A stretch of DNA of 42,641 nt, taken from Planctomycetota bacterium (GTDB lineage: Bacteria; Planctomycetota; UBA8108; JACQVS01). This document shows, in pieces, positions 25,979-33,485 of the stretch. Below the pieces are notes generated by a model that saw nothing but the letters and a program-made list of their open reading frames with translations, was not told the origin of the DNA and did no database searches. The stretch's first letter is position 1. Each line of letters begins with the position of its first letter. The position numbers and the translations under genes were made by a program. The DNA is taken from the NCBI GenBank assembly GCA_016209605.1, contig JACQVS010000069.1, forward strand, positions 1 through 42,641, given 5' to 3'.

Positions 25979-26305
25979 TTAAAGATTTTTTTGCTGCCTG
26001 ATGAAACGCTCAATTCCAAGCAAGCTGAAACGAAGCTTCCGCAACACCGGTCTGACCGTGAATGGCAAATCTTTGGCGTGATGGCGAAGGTAATCTTCGG
26101 TCATTTCGAGGATTTCGGCCGCTCCCTTCGCCCTGAGCAGCCGATCTCCGCGGCCGGCCTGGGGCCTATCGGCTTTCAACTTTGCCGCAGTCCTGGCCGC
26201 GTAGTCTCTGCCGGCAAGCCGGGCCTTCAGCGCCTCAAGCCCGCCGAGCAGGCCGGGAATGGTCTCCTTCGGTCGCATCGGCGCATTCTTTCGAGGCCGC
26301 CTCAA
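25979..26305 (-). CDS. Excisionase/AlpA-like helix-turn-helix protein
   Basis: 108 aa (or 99 from the second ATG). The C-terminal half, LLRAKGAAEILEMTEDYLRH followed by FTVRPVLRKLRFSLLGIERF, follows the HTH_17 / excisionase pattern: helix-turn-helix, then a wing with an Arg-Lys-rich strand and a helix ending in IERFIRQ. These proteins guide integrase direction or activate integrase genes in mobile islands. The N-terminal half is basic and unassigned. It sits between higA and the RHH gene, all on one strand. Confidence 0.6.
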   Translation of the reverse strand: MRRPRKNAPMRPKETIPGLLGGLEALKARLAGRDYAARTAAKLKADRPQAGRGDRLLRAKGAAEILEMTEDYLRHHAKDLPFTVRPVLRKLRFSLLGIERFIRQQKNL

Positions 26306-26324
26306 TTCAACCTCGGCAAGAAGG

Positions 26325-27410
26325 TCAGGTCCATCGAAGCTTGATCTTCAATTCATTCAGCCGGTTATAAGGCAAAAGCTTATCGTGTTGAAGGCGCCCA
26401 ACGATGATTCCCGGTGCGATGCCAATCTTTTTCGCGAAATTCAGGACATCTTGACGACCGAATCGACCGGCGCTCAGGAAGGCCTCCATCTCCTCGGGCG
26501 GTATTAAGACGTTGGCGGCAAACCGATCTGCCTCCGCTTCCTCGCCGCCAACAGAATCGTGCCTGTCAATTTCTAAGAAAACTTTTCTTTTTCCATGGAG
26601 CAGGACGTGGCCTGCCTCGTGGAAAAACGTGAACCACAGGTGATCGTTTGCTTTGTAAAAGAGACTGAGCTGGATGAGGGGCTTTTCGGGGGTGAGCCAC
26701 CGTGTAGCGCCGTGGACTCTGGTATTTGGCAGCTCAGAAATGAAAACCGCGGCGACTCCAGCCGTGGCGCAAAGCCTGGCTAGATTTTCCTGAAAACTCT
26801 CTGGGGGTTCGCTTGTCAGTGGCCGGATCTTCTTCAAGACCTCGTGAAAGGCCTGGTGATCGCACTGCGCCGTCTTGATTTTTCGCGCCCTGATCTCACC
26901 CGCCCTCAGCCAAGAGGCAACCGCGAATTCATTGACCGGCCATTCCATGGACTGACGGAAGCTCGCTCGTAATCTTGCTTGAAGCTCGCTGAACTGCTCC
27001 GGAGAGGCGATTCCCAGAAAAGTCAAAAGCTCCCGGAGTTGCTGAACCTTGTCTTTGAATTCTCTGATCCAGCCAAGCTCCACCATTTTCTTGAGCGGAA
27101 AGTTCCGCAGCCATTTAACTTGGCTCTTGAGTCTCTTCGCTTCGTTTATTCCTGCCAAGGTTTCCTGATATTGCTTCTCTCGGTTGTTCCAGAAGCTCGC
27201 CGGAAGGGGCAGTACCCGTTCAAGCTGGATCGCAGTTTCTGGGGTGATCGCCGTCTTGCCTTTGACAATCTCGTTTATGGTCTTGAGGGGACGCCCAGTC
27301 AGCCGGGCAAGCTCGGACTGCTTCATCCCGCGTTCTTCCAAAACCTCAGTGAGCGTTTCGCCAGGGGGTACAGCGTAGTCAGGTTGGAACTTGATATTTT
27401 GTTCAATCAT
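26325..27410 (-). CDS. higA: HigA-family antitoxin with ImmA/IrrE metallopeptidase domain
   Basis: 361 aa from ATG 27410. Residues about 15-70 are an XRE-type HTH of the HigA type: GETLTEVLEERGMKQSELAR and TGRPLKTINEIVKGKTAITP. Residues about 215-345 are a DUF955/ImmA-IrrE zinc peptidase with the active site FFHEAGHVLLHG (HExxH) and EEAEADRFAANVLIPPEEM. This long two-domain antitoxin form is known beside HigB toxins. Its ATG overlaps the end of higB by 8 bases. The catalytic motifs look intact, whereas the toxin carries an amber codon. Confidence 0.88.
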   Translation of the reverse strand: MIEQNIKFQPDYAVPPGETLTEVLEERGMKQSELARLTGRPLKTINEIVKGKTAITPETAIQLERVLPLPASFWNNREKQYQETLAGINEAKRLKSQVKWLRNFPLKKMVELGWIREFKDKVQQLRELLTFLGIASPEQFSELQARLRASFRQSMEWPVNEFAVASWLRAGEIRARKIKTAQCDHQAFHEVLKKIRPLTSEPPESFQENLARLCATAGVAAVFISELPNTRVHGATRWLTPEKPLIQLSLFYKANDHLWFTFFHEAGHVLLHGKRKVFLEIDRHDSVGGEEAEADRFAANVLIPPEEMEAFLSAGRFGRQDVLNFAKKIGIAPGIIVGRLQHDKLLPYNRLNELKIKLRWT

Positions 27411-27741
27411 GGTAGTCCACAATTTCGAGGATTCTGATTTCAGTGATATTCTTCGTATCGATCCCGCCATCCAGTTTCCGGGGGATCGGATTATTTGCTG
27501 GTTCAAAAACCAAACGTGATCCGCCTGCGAGATTGAGGGCAAACTAGCCTTTCCGGTCCGCCGTTAACTGATGGCAACCCCCATATCCGGCATGAAGCAC
27601 GTCATCTAAATTCTGGAAGGCTCGCAAATCGGCAAGCCGCCTCATGATAGCCTTCGCGTTTGCCATTCCGAACTTGCGCTTGATCTCTTTCTCAGAGTTG
27701 CAAAGACGCTGGATTCGGGCATCCCTGAAGGTGATTTCCAT
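27403..27741 (-). pseudogene. higB: HigB-type RelE-fold toxin interrupted by an amber codon
   Basis: The frame from ATG 27741 reads MEITFRDARIQRLCNSEKEI, then HAGYGGCHQLTADRKG, then TAG at 27546-27544, and continues FALNLAGGSRLVFEPANNPI and IRILEIVDYHD to TGA at 27403. Together this is a full-length 112-aa HigB-like toxin, an mRNA endonuclease of the RelE fold. The part after TAG holds the conserved RLVFEPANNPIPRK segment. TAG could arise from one change of a CAG codon. The toxin is therefore likely inactive, although sequencing error or suppression cannot be excluded. It overlaps higA by 8 bases. Confidence 0.8.
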
Positions 27742-28006
27742 GAATAGGCCAATTTCTCTTCATAGACTTCTTTTCAAGAATAATACAACACCCTGCGTGG
27801 CTTTTCAACCAAATTAACGGTAGGGGTTAATACTTTCATGGAGCAGTCCCATTGCTCGATCGGGGCGTAGTACAATCCATTTCAAAAGTCCCGTTCGGCT
27901 GGCCAGTCCCCCGCCTCTAGGGCTGAGGCGGCATGCAAGACTCCCCACCAACCTAGGTGCAGCCACGCGGCTGCTTCAGTTCATTCCGGGATAGAACAAA
28001 GCATAC
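27742..28006. other. Non-coding spacer within the mobile remnant
   Basis: This AT-richer stretch lies between higB and the ORF6N fragment. I see no gene, tRNA or clear hairpin terminator. AAGAATAATACAACAC at 27777-27792 could contain promoter-like elements for higB on the minus strand, but I find no convincing -35/-10 pair. Confidence 0.4.
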
Positions 28007-28243
28007 TCAAATTAAAGCGGAAGGGGGATAACGTCGGCCGCCCCAGGAACTTGAGGTTCCAATTTGGCACCTCAAGTTCTCGAACTCCTCCTTGGTGAGC
28101 TGGGACATGAAGTCTTCCGGGAAGCGTTCGAGATTTCGCTTCACTGCTCGCACCAGAGTTTTGGTCTCGACCCCATAAAGCTCCGCAAGGTCGGCATCCA
28201 GCATGACCTTCTGGCCGTGGATGAGAAGGATCTTCCGCTCCGC
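28007..28243 (-). pseudogene. ORF6N-domain protein, truncated
   Basis: The frame reads [60 protein letters not shown] and [11 protein letters not shown], then stops. This is the ORF6N DNA-binding domain found in phage and integrated-element proteins, which normally continues as YPPYAFTEQG into a longer C-terminal part. Truncation exactly after GGRRYPP, and the lack of a good start (the first ATG is at 28204, inside the domain), indicate a broken gene. It marks the far end of the element remnants that begin beside tRNA-Sec. Confidence 0.75.
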
Positions 28244-28372
28244 TTGGTTGTGACACGTGGCCTCAAGAGGACGGTGCGGCCTCCTTCCCCAGTGTGGATT
28301 CTCCGAGGTCCATGCATATTGGCTTCCTCGATGGCGGGGAAATTCGCTTTGCCCTTCGTGTCGTCTGAGATG

Positions 28373-28424
28373 AACCGAGGGCCGCAGGGATTCGTTTGAT
28401 TCTCCCTGCGGCCCTCGGTTTTTT
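28373..28424. terminator. Strong terminator-like hairpin after the selenoprotein gene
   Basis: A perfect 18-bp inverted repeat (28373-28390 with 28403-28420, 12-base loop) has six T (28419-28424) on the plus side. It lies 35 bases past the stop codon of the minus-strand selenoprotein candidate. The T-tract favours termination of plus-strand transcripts; for the minus strand only two T follow the stem, so efficiency there is uncertain. Confidence 0.65.
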
Positions 28425-28458
28425 CAATGCGGAGCGCCGGCCAGGCCGATCGGCCCGA

Positions 28459-29502
28459 TCAGGACTTGGCCAGGAGCTTTTGCGCTTCGGCCGGGATCTT
28501 GGGGGCCGGCACCTTGCCGAAGTCGGAGAGGAGGTACTCGGAGTGGAAGGCGACGTGCTCCCCGCCGACGATCTTCCCCTCCTTCTTCTCCGTTCCACCT
28601 TTCCGGCCGGTCAGCACGGTGACCTTGACGCGGACGGGAAGGGTGGTCTTGGGATCGATCTCGATTTCATAGTAGGCGTTGGCGATGGTCTTGTCCGCAC
28701 CGGACAAGAATTTGGAGACGCCTCAGCCCCCGCTGACGCAGCCGGACTTTTCCACCTGCAGGAAGTGGTTGAGGGCCTCCTTGGGGGGGGCTTCCACCCT
28801 GAGGACCCGCGGCATCGAGGCCAGTTGCGCGGCCGACTTCTTGGTCACCGCGGTGGTCTTGTGGCTGGCCTTTTCCTTGCCTTTTGCCTTATCCTTGTCC
28901 TTGCCGGGGTCCTTGTCGACGTCGTCTTCATCTTCTTCATCATCATCGTCTTCGTCTTCCTCGTCGTTCGCGCTGGCTTCAGAGCTTTCCTCCTTGGCAA
29001 CGGCATCCTCCAGCCACCGCGCGGTCTTGGAATGCTTGGCAGCCTGGACGAGGATGTCCTCCGGGAAGGCGAACAGCCGGTCCAGCCGCACCCCTGGACG
29101 GTGCGCCAGGATGGGCCGCCACATCCCATCGATATAAGAGACCCCTTTCTTGGGGGTACGGTAGGCCTTGTAAGGGTAAGTTTCGGAGGCGGTGACGTAC
29201 ATGGTGCTTTGATACACTTCACCACTGTATTGGTCGCGCACGGTCGGGCTGGAGACGACGTGCTGCGGATCAGAGGTGATTCCGCCGATCACCGTCATCT
29301 TCACCTTGTAGCCCTTGTGGTTCTTGAAGTTCTTGAAGGCGGCTAGCAGCTGGGTTTCCGCCTTGGGGCGTTCCGGCGCGGCCTTTTCCTTGGCCTCGCC
29401 GCTCTCGGGGGTCTCCGGCTTCTCTCCGGCCAAGGCGAGCGGCCTTCCAGACAGCAAGCCGCACGAAACCAATCCGGACAACAGATACCTTTTGATCCGC
29501 AT
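28459..29502 (-). CDS. Candidate new selenoprotein: exported LolA/LppX-like protein with in-frame UGA
   Basis: 347 aa from ATG 29502 (AAGGAAGGAGG ribosome site) if UGA at 28725-28723 is read as selenocysteine (Sec260). Residues 1-25 (MRIKRYLLSGLVSCGLLSG) look like an export signal. A domain resembling LolA/LppX folds follows (YKVKMTVIGG, later YYEIEIDPKTTLPVRVKV and YLLSDFGKVPAPKI), split by a very acidic then Lys-rich insert (about residues 160-215). Around UGA the sequence is VEKSGCVSGG-U-GVSKFL, giving Cys255-x4-Sec260, a possible selenylsulfide. The 87 codons after UGA are stop-free and clearly protein-like. A perfect hairpin starts 14 bases after UGA. tRNA-Sec, selA and selD are nearby on the same strand. 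Function is unknown; I do not recognise the family. The alternative is a nonsense mutation. Confidence 0.82.
28690..28708 (-). promoter_or_regulatory. Putative bacterial SECIS element of the selenoprotein candidate
   Basis: In the mRNA, CUUGUCCG-GUG-CGGACAAG forms a perfect 8-bp stem with loop GUG, starting 14 bases after the UGA; the loop lies 23-25 bases after it. Bacterial SECIS elements are stem-loops within the coding region shortly after UGA, with a conserved G in the apical loop, recognised by SelB. Spacing and loop G fit. Confidence 0.75.
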
Positions 29503-29625
29503 TTGTCTCTGCCTCCTTCCTTCAAGGATTGAAACGACGCACACCCTTTTAGTAGCTGAAACCTCTCCCTTTATTAGGGCCTTTTTTAAGGACATTTCAT
29601 CTACCGAACCAATAAATCACGACTT

Positions 29626-29655
29626 ATTGTAGGCGGGGCAGTGGACCCTTGACAA
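29626..29655 (-). promoter_or_regulatory. Sigma-70-like promoter of the selenoprotein candidate
   Basis: TTGTCA (29655-29650) and TACAAT (29631-29626) on the minus strand are separated by 18 bases. A start near 29619 would give a leader of about 117 bases to the ATG at 29502. This supports independent transcription from the upstream nucleotidyltransferase gene, whose stop is at 29719. Confidence 0.6.
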
Positions 29656-29718
29656 GTTAAAAAACCAGCCGATGTTATCAAGCCAAGCCACCGGCACTAA
29701 AAATCCTGGATGCCCCTT

Positions 29719-30462
29719 TCACCCGCCATGGCGTAATTTTTCGAGCTCGCGCTTGAGCGGTGCCCAGTACCGGCGATCCCTCCCCCTCTCGACCCGCTCC
29801 TCCTCAAACAGCGCCTCCGCAATCCTGGGCGCTTGACCGGCCAACGCCAAAGTGAGAAGAGGCCTCGAGCGCGCCAACCGGCGGCAAAGCTGGAGATTTG
29901 AACCGGCCACCTCGATCAAGAGCTCCGGCGTGCGCAATTCGAGAAGCCAGAATTTGATTTGCTTGGTTATCGGACGATCCCGGTTTTGAAAATAATTGGC
30001 CTCCACCAGCCGGCGGATCATCGGCCAATTCTTGTCCCGCTGCGTTTTCTTGGCCAGAACCAGGTCGGGCAGGGAGATCAAATTGCCAGATAAACCGCCG
30101 GGGAGATCGATGCTGGTGCGGCGAGCCCAGAGCTTTGGAAAAAGGTCCACCCCTCTCAGTTTTGACATCACAGCGATGCGCAGCCGGGAAGCATCGGGAT
30201 GGCGGCAGCGAAAATGAATGGCATGGCCTCGGCGAAGATACTCCGCTCGAAAGGGGGGCACGGCAATCACTTCTGCCCGCAGATCGGCCAGCGCTTTACG
30301 CAGGCGGGTGAGATTGCTGGGGCTGGCGAGGATCGCCAGGTCGGCATCGCGGCTAAACTCGGCTGCGCCGTACAACACGCAGGCCTGGCCGCCCATGAGC
30401 AGGGCTTGCACCCGGTGCTTCTGGATCGAAGAAAGGACTTTGGGTATCGGGTTCAGGATCAA
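29719..30462 (-). CDS. Nucleotidyltransferase-fold protein
   Basis: 247 aa. The N-terminal region has the minimal nucleotidyltransferase pattern: ALLMGGQACVLYGAAEFSRD with DADLAIL, i.e. a G-G-x-A loop and paired Asp residues that would bind metal. IAVMSKLRGVDLFPKLWARR and ISLPDLVLAKKTQRDKNWPM resemble AbiEii/DUF6036-type proteins. The C-terminal half is helical, basic and unassigned. It overlaps the small upstream gene (30353-30607) by 110 bases in another frame. Relatives serve as toxins or tRNA/protein nucleotidylating enzymes; which applies here is unknown. Coupling through the small gene to selD may be chance. Confidence 0.72.
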   Translation of the reverse strand: MILNPIPKVLSSIQKHRVQALLMGGQACVLYGAAEFSRDADLAILASPSNLTRLRKALADLRAEVIAVPPFRAEYLRRGHAIHFRCRHPDASRLRIAVMSKLRGVDLFPKLWARRTSIDLPGGLSGNLISLPDLVLAKKTQRDKNWPMIRRLVEANYFQNRDRPITKQIKFWLLELRTPELLIEVAGSNLQLCRRLARSRPLLTLALAGQAPRIAEALFEEERVERGRDRRYWAPLKRELEKLRHGG

Positions 30463-30607
30463 GCGATCCTCCCAGCATCAAATAACTCGCCCAGAGCTTC
30501 TCGCTTTCGAGCCAGCGTTCGACGGGACTGAGACGGTACCATTCGGCCCATTCCTCGCCGGCCAGCTCGGCGGCGGAAATTTGGCGCGGTCTCCTCTTCT
30601 TTCTCAT
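30353..30607 (-). CDS. Small conserved protein paired with the nucleotidyltransferase
   Basis: 84 aa from ATG 30607, whose ATGA overlaps the selD stop codon. WYRLSPVERWLESEKLWASY and LMLGGSLDPEPDTQSPFFDP form a pattern I associate with small proteins encoded just before nucleotidyltransferase genes, possibly the partner or antitoxin. The N-terminus is basic (MRKKRRPRQ). Its last 37 codons overlap the nucleotidyltransferase start, so expression is probably coupled. The exact C-terminus (Arg-rich) may be little constrained. Confidence 0.6.
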   Translation of the reverse strand: MRKKRRPRQISAAELAGEEWAEWYRLSPVERWLESEKLWASYLMLGGSLDPEPDTQSPFFDPEAPGASPAHGRPGLRVVRRSRV

Positions 30608-31692
30608 GGCCCTACCTCGATCCACGTTTCTTCGCCCGCGCGGGGGGCGACCTCGCCGATCACGGCGGTGGAGCGGTGGCCCTTGGCCTGCAGGGCCTGA
30701 ACCACCTCCCTGGCCCCCTGGGGTGGGATGGCGATGAGCAGCCCGCCGGAGGTCTCCGAGTCGAAGAGCAGCCCCTGCAGATCCGGGGGGACCGCCTCGC
30801 TCACCTTCACCCTGGCGCAGAGGAAGTCGCGGTTGCGCCGCGCCCCGCCCGAGAGCAGCCCCTCGCGGGCCAGGCGGAGCGCCTCCGGGAAGAGCGGGAT
30901 GTCCCGGGCCCGGAGCCGCAGCGTGACGCCGGAAGCCTCGGCCATTTCCCGCGCGTGCCCCAGGAGGCCGAAGCCGGTGACGTCGGTGGCTCCGTGGGCG
31001 CCGCAGGCCATCATGGCGTCGCGCGCATCGCGGTTCAAGGTGGCCATGATATCGCTGGCGGCGCGAACGGCCGCCTGGTCCAGCGCCCCTTTCTTGATGG
31101 CCGTCGACACCGCCCCCATGCCCAGGGGCTTGGTGAGCACCAGGAGATCGCCCGCCCTGGCCCCCCCGTTCCGCAGGAAGCTCTGGGGATGGACGACGCC
31201 GGTGACCGAGAGGCCAAACTTGATCTCGGTGTCCATGACCGAGTGCCCGCCGACCAGCACCGCCCCCGCCTCGAGGACCTTCTCCGCGCCGGCGGCGAGG
31301 ATCTCGCCCAGGATGCTCATGTCCAGCTCCTGGGCGGGGAACCCGACGATACTCATGGCCGTCACCGGCGTCCCCCCCATGGCGTACACATCGCTCAGCG
31401 CGTTGGCCGCGGCGATGAGGCCGAAGTCGCGCGGGTCGTCGACGATGGGCGGGAAGAAGTCGACGGTCTGCACGATGGCCAGGTCGTCCCGCAGGCGGAA
31501 GATGCCGGCATCGGAAAAATGATCGTAGCCCTCGAGCAGGTCGGGGTGCTTCATCGGCGGCAGGTGCTGGAGGGCCTGAACCAGGTCCTCGGGGGAGAGC
31601 TTGGAAGCTCAGCCCGCGCAGTTGGCGTAAGAGGTCAGCGCCCGCGAGCGCAGCCTGCCCGATTTGAAAAGTTTTCCAATCAGCTTGAGCAT
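30604..31692 (-). CDS. selD: Selenide, water dikinase, itself a selenoprotein (UGA-encoded Sec28)
   Basis: Makes selenophosphate from selenide and ATP for Sec-tRNA synthesis. About 362 aa from ATG 31692 (alternatively GTG 31701, overlapping the selA stop as GTGA). The frame contains TGA at 31611-31609 within YANCAGUASKLSPEDL, the catalytic loop that normally has Cys or Sec followed by an essential Lys. Downstream are AIVQTVDFFPPIVDDPRDFG, ANALSDVYAMGGTPVTAMSI and GGHSVMDTEIKFGLSVTG, all typical SelD segments. A hairpin suited to SECIS lies at 31573-31588. Reading only from the ATG at 31554 would lose the whole catalytic loop. The stop overlaps the next gene's ATG, giving a selA-selD-small protein-nucleotidyltransferase transcript. 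Confidence 0.95.
31573..31588 (-). promoter_or_regulatory. Putative SECIS hairpin in selD
   Basis: GG-A-CCUG-GUU-CAGG-CC: a 6-bp stem with one bulged A and loop GUU, with the loop 28-30 bases after the UGA at 31611-31609. Size, distance and loop G agree with bacterial SECIS elements. The loop begins with GU, as in the hairpin at 28690-28708. Confidence 0.6.
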
Positions 31693-31697
31693 GTCGT

Positions 31698-33230
31698 TCA
31701 CGATTTGGGTTTTTTGGCGCCGGACGCGGCCGGCGATGATCGGCTGTTTTTCAATCCCAGCAGCGCTCCGGCCAGGAATTTTTCCTCGCCCGGAAGCAGC
31801 GTCCGGAAGTCAACCAGCACCCGCCCATCCTGGATGCGCGTGAAAATGGGAGGGGTGAAAGCGCGCAGGCGCGCCGCCAGCTCCTCCGAGGCCAGCCCCT
31901 CCACCTCCAGCGCCGCCGCCCAGGTCGGCAGGTTTTGCGCCGGCAAGGAGCCGCTGCCGGCCTGCGAGGACTCCTTGACCAGCTCCACCGCCAGGCCGCC
32001 GCCTTTCGCCCGGCGGAGCAGGGAACGGCGGAAGCGCTCGGCGCGCCGGCGCACTTCCTTCTCAGGCCGCGTGATCATGAGGAGCGGCGGCAGGCTGGAG
32101 AAGAGGCCGGCGGGGTCGCGGTAGAGGCGGAGCGTCGCCTCCAGGGCCACCAGGGCCATCTTGTCGATGCGCACCGCGCGGAAGATCGGGTGGCGGCGGA
32201 TCCTCTCGAGCAGCTCTTTTTTTCCGAGGATGATGCCGGCTTGCGGCCCGCCGAGAAGCTTGTCGCCGCTGAAGCAGACCAGGTCGGGGCCCCGGCGCAC
32301 CACCTCGGCGACCAGCGGCTCGCGGCGGAAGCCGTAAGGCGAGAGGTCGACGAAGCAGCCGGAGCCGAGGTCGCTGGCCACCGGAATGCCCTTCTCCCGG
32401 CCCAGGGCCACGATCTCCTCGAGCGGCGTGTGGTTCGCGAAGCCGGCGATCTCATAGTTGGAGGTGTGGACCTGGAGGAGCAGGGCGGTCTCGGCCGTGA
32501 CGGCGCTCCGGTAATCTTCAATGTAAGTGCGGTTGGTGGTGCCGACCTCGACCAGGCGCGCGCCGCTCTCCTCCATCACCTGGGGGATGCGGAAGGCGCC
32601 GCCGATCTCGATGAGCTGCCCGCGCGAGATGATGACCTCGCGCCCGCGCGCCAGGGCCGCCAGGATGATCAAGGTCGCCGCGGCGTTGTTGTTGACCGCC
32701 GTCGCCGCCTCGGCCCCGGTGAGCTCGCAGAGGATCTGCGCCAGCCGGTCTTCGCGGCGGTTGCGCTCGCCGGTGCCGCGGTCCACCTCCACCAGGGTGT
32801 AGCCGCGCAGCGCCTCGGAGAGCGCCTCGACCGCTCGAGCGGGCAGCACCGCCCGGCCCAGGCCGGTGTGGAGGATGATGCCGGTGCCGTTGACGACGCG
32901 CTGGTAGTGAGGCCGGTTGCGGTCCGCGAGGATCTCGGCGGCCGCCTGGAAGACGGCCGGCGGCTCGAGCTGGCCGCCGAGGGCTTCGAGCTCTCGTCCA
33001 TCGGCCGCTGGAGCTGGAGAATGGTACAGCGACTGGATGTGGGCGCGCAGGCCGTCGAGCGCCTGCCGGAGGGAGCGAACCACCTCGGGCCGGGGATGCC
33101 TCCCCAGCAGGGCCTCGGCTTCCGGAAGCTGGAGCAGCTTGTCCACCTGGGGGAGCCGGCGAAGGAGGTCGCGGGGCGACCGGGGCGGCGCTTTATCTGG
33201 GGCGTTGGTCGGGGCGGCTCGTGATGGCAT
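31698..33230 (-). CDS. selA: L-seryl-tRNA(Sec) selenium transferase
   Basis: 510 aa from ATG 33230 (MPSRAAPTN), preferred over an upstream extension because family-like sequence (RDLLRRLPQVDKLLQLPEAE) begins soon after. A PLP enzyme that converts seryl-tRNA(Sec) to selenocysteyl-tRNA(Sec) using selenophosphate. NGTGIILHTGLGRAVLP and GYTLVEVDRGTGERNRREDR are family signatures. The PLP Lys is Lys324 in LVCFSGDKLLGGPQAGIILG. Length is slightly above the E. coli enzyme because of extra N-terminal residues. It overlaps or nearly abuts selD. SelB is not in this window. Confidence 0.95.
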   Translation of the reverse strand: MPSRAAPTNAPDKAPPRSPRDLLRRLPQVDKLLQLPEAEALLGRHPRPEVVRSLRQALDGLRAHIQSLYHSPAPAADGRELEALGGQLEPPAVFQAAAEILADRNRPHYQRVVNGTGIILHTGLGRAVLPARAVEALSEALRGYTLVEVDRGTGERNRREDRLAQILCELTGAEAATAVNNNAAATLIILAALARGREVIISRGQLIEIGGAFRIPQVMEESGARLVEVGTTNRTYIEDYRSAVTAETALLLQVHTSNYEIAGFANHTPLEEIVALGREKGIPVASDLGSGCFVDLSPYGFRREPLVAEVVRRGPDLVCFSGDKLLGGPQAGIILGKKELLERIRRHPIFRAVRIDKMALVALEATLRLYRDPAGLFSSLPPLLMITRPEKEVRRRAERFRRSLLRRAKGGGLAVELVKESSQAGSGSLPAQNLPTWAAALEVEGLASEELAARLRAFTPPIFTRIQDGRVLVDFRTLLPGEEKFLAGALLGLKNSRSSPAASGAKKPKS

Positions 33231-33485
33231 GACGAAGTCATTATAGTGGAAGGCTGGATGCTTCACAACCTTGGCATGGCCGAGGGGTGGATAAACGATC
33301 CTGCGGACGCCCTGCGCCGATTGCCTTATGCCAGAATGGGGCTTTGACCGGCATGTACCTGTTTTGATCCGGATCGATCGAAGAGCCAGGAACTCCACGA
33401 AAAAGCACCTCAATGCTGTCCCGTTACGGTCATAGTGTCCTCCCGGTTCCGGTCATCTGTGGGGCCCAAGGACACCCTCCTCTAC

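Noticed and set aside
27544..27546. TAG in higB as deliberate recoding (pyrrolysine or similar)
   Set aside because: No other internal TAG or supporting genes are seen; a single CAG-to-TAG change is simpler.
28263..28598. 111-codon minus frame overlapping the selenoprotein 3' end
   Set aside because: Low-complexity Arg/Ser/Pro frame over a terminator hairpin and the C-terminus of the better-supported gene.
33421..33485. Shared TCATAGTGTC near 33430 and 42443 as ends of an insertion sequence
   Set aside because: Only 10 bases match and no transposase or matching inverted ends are visible.
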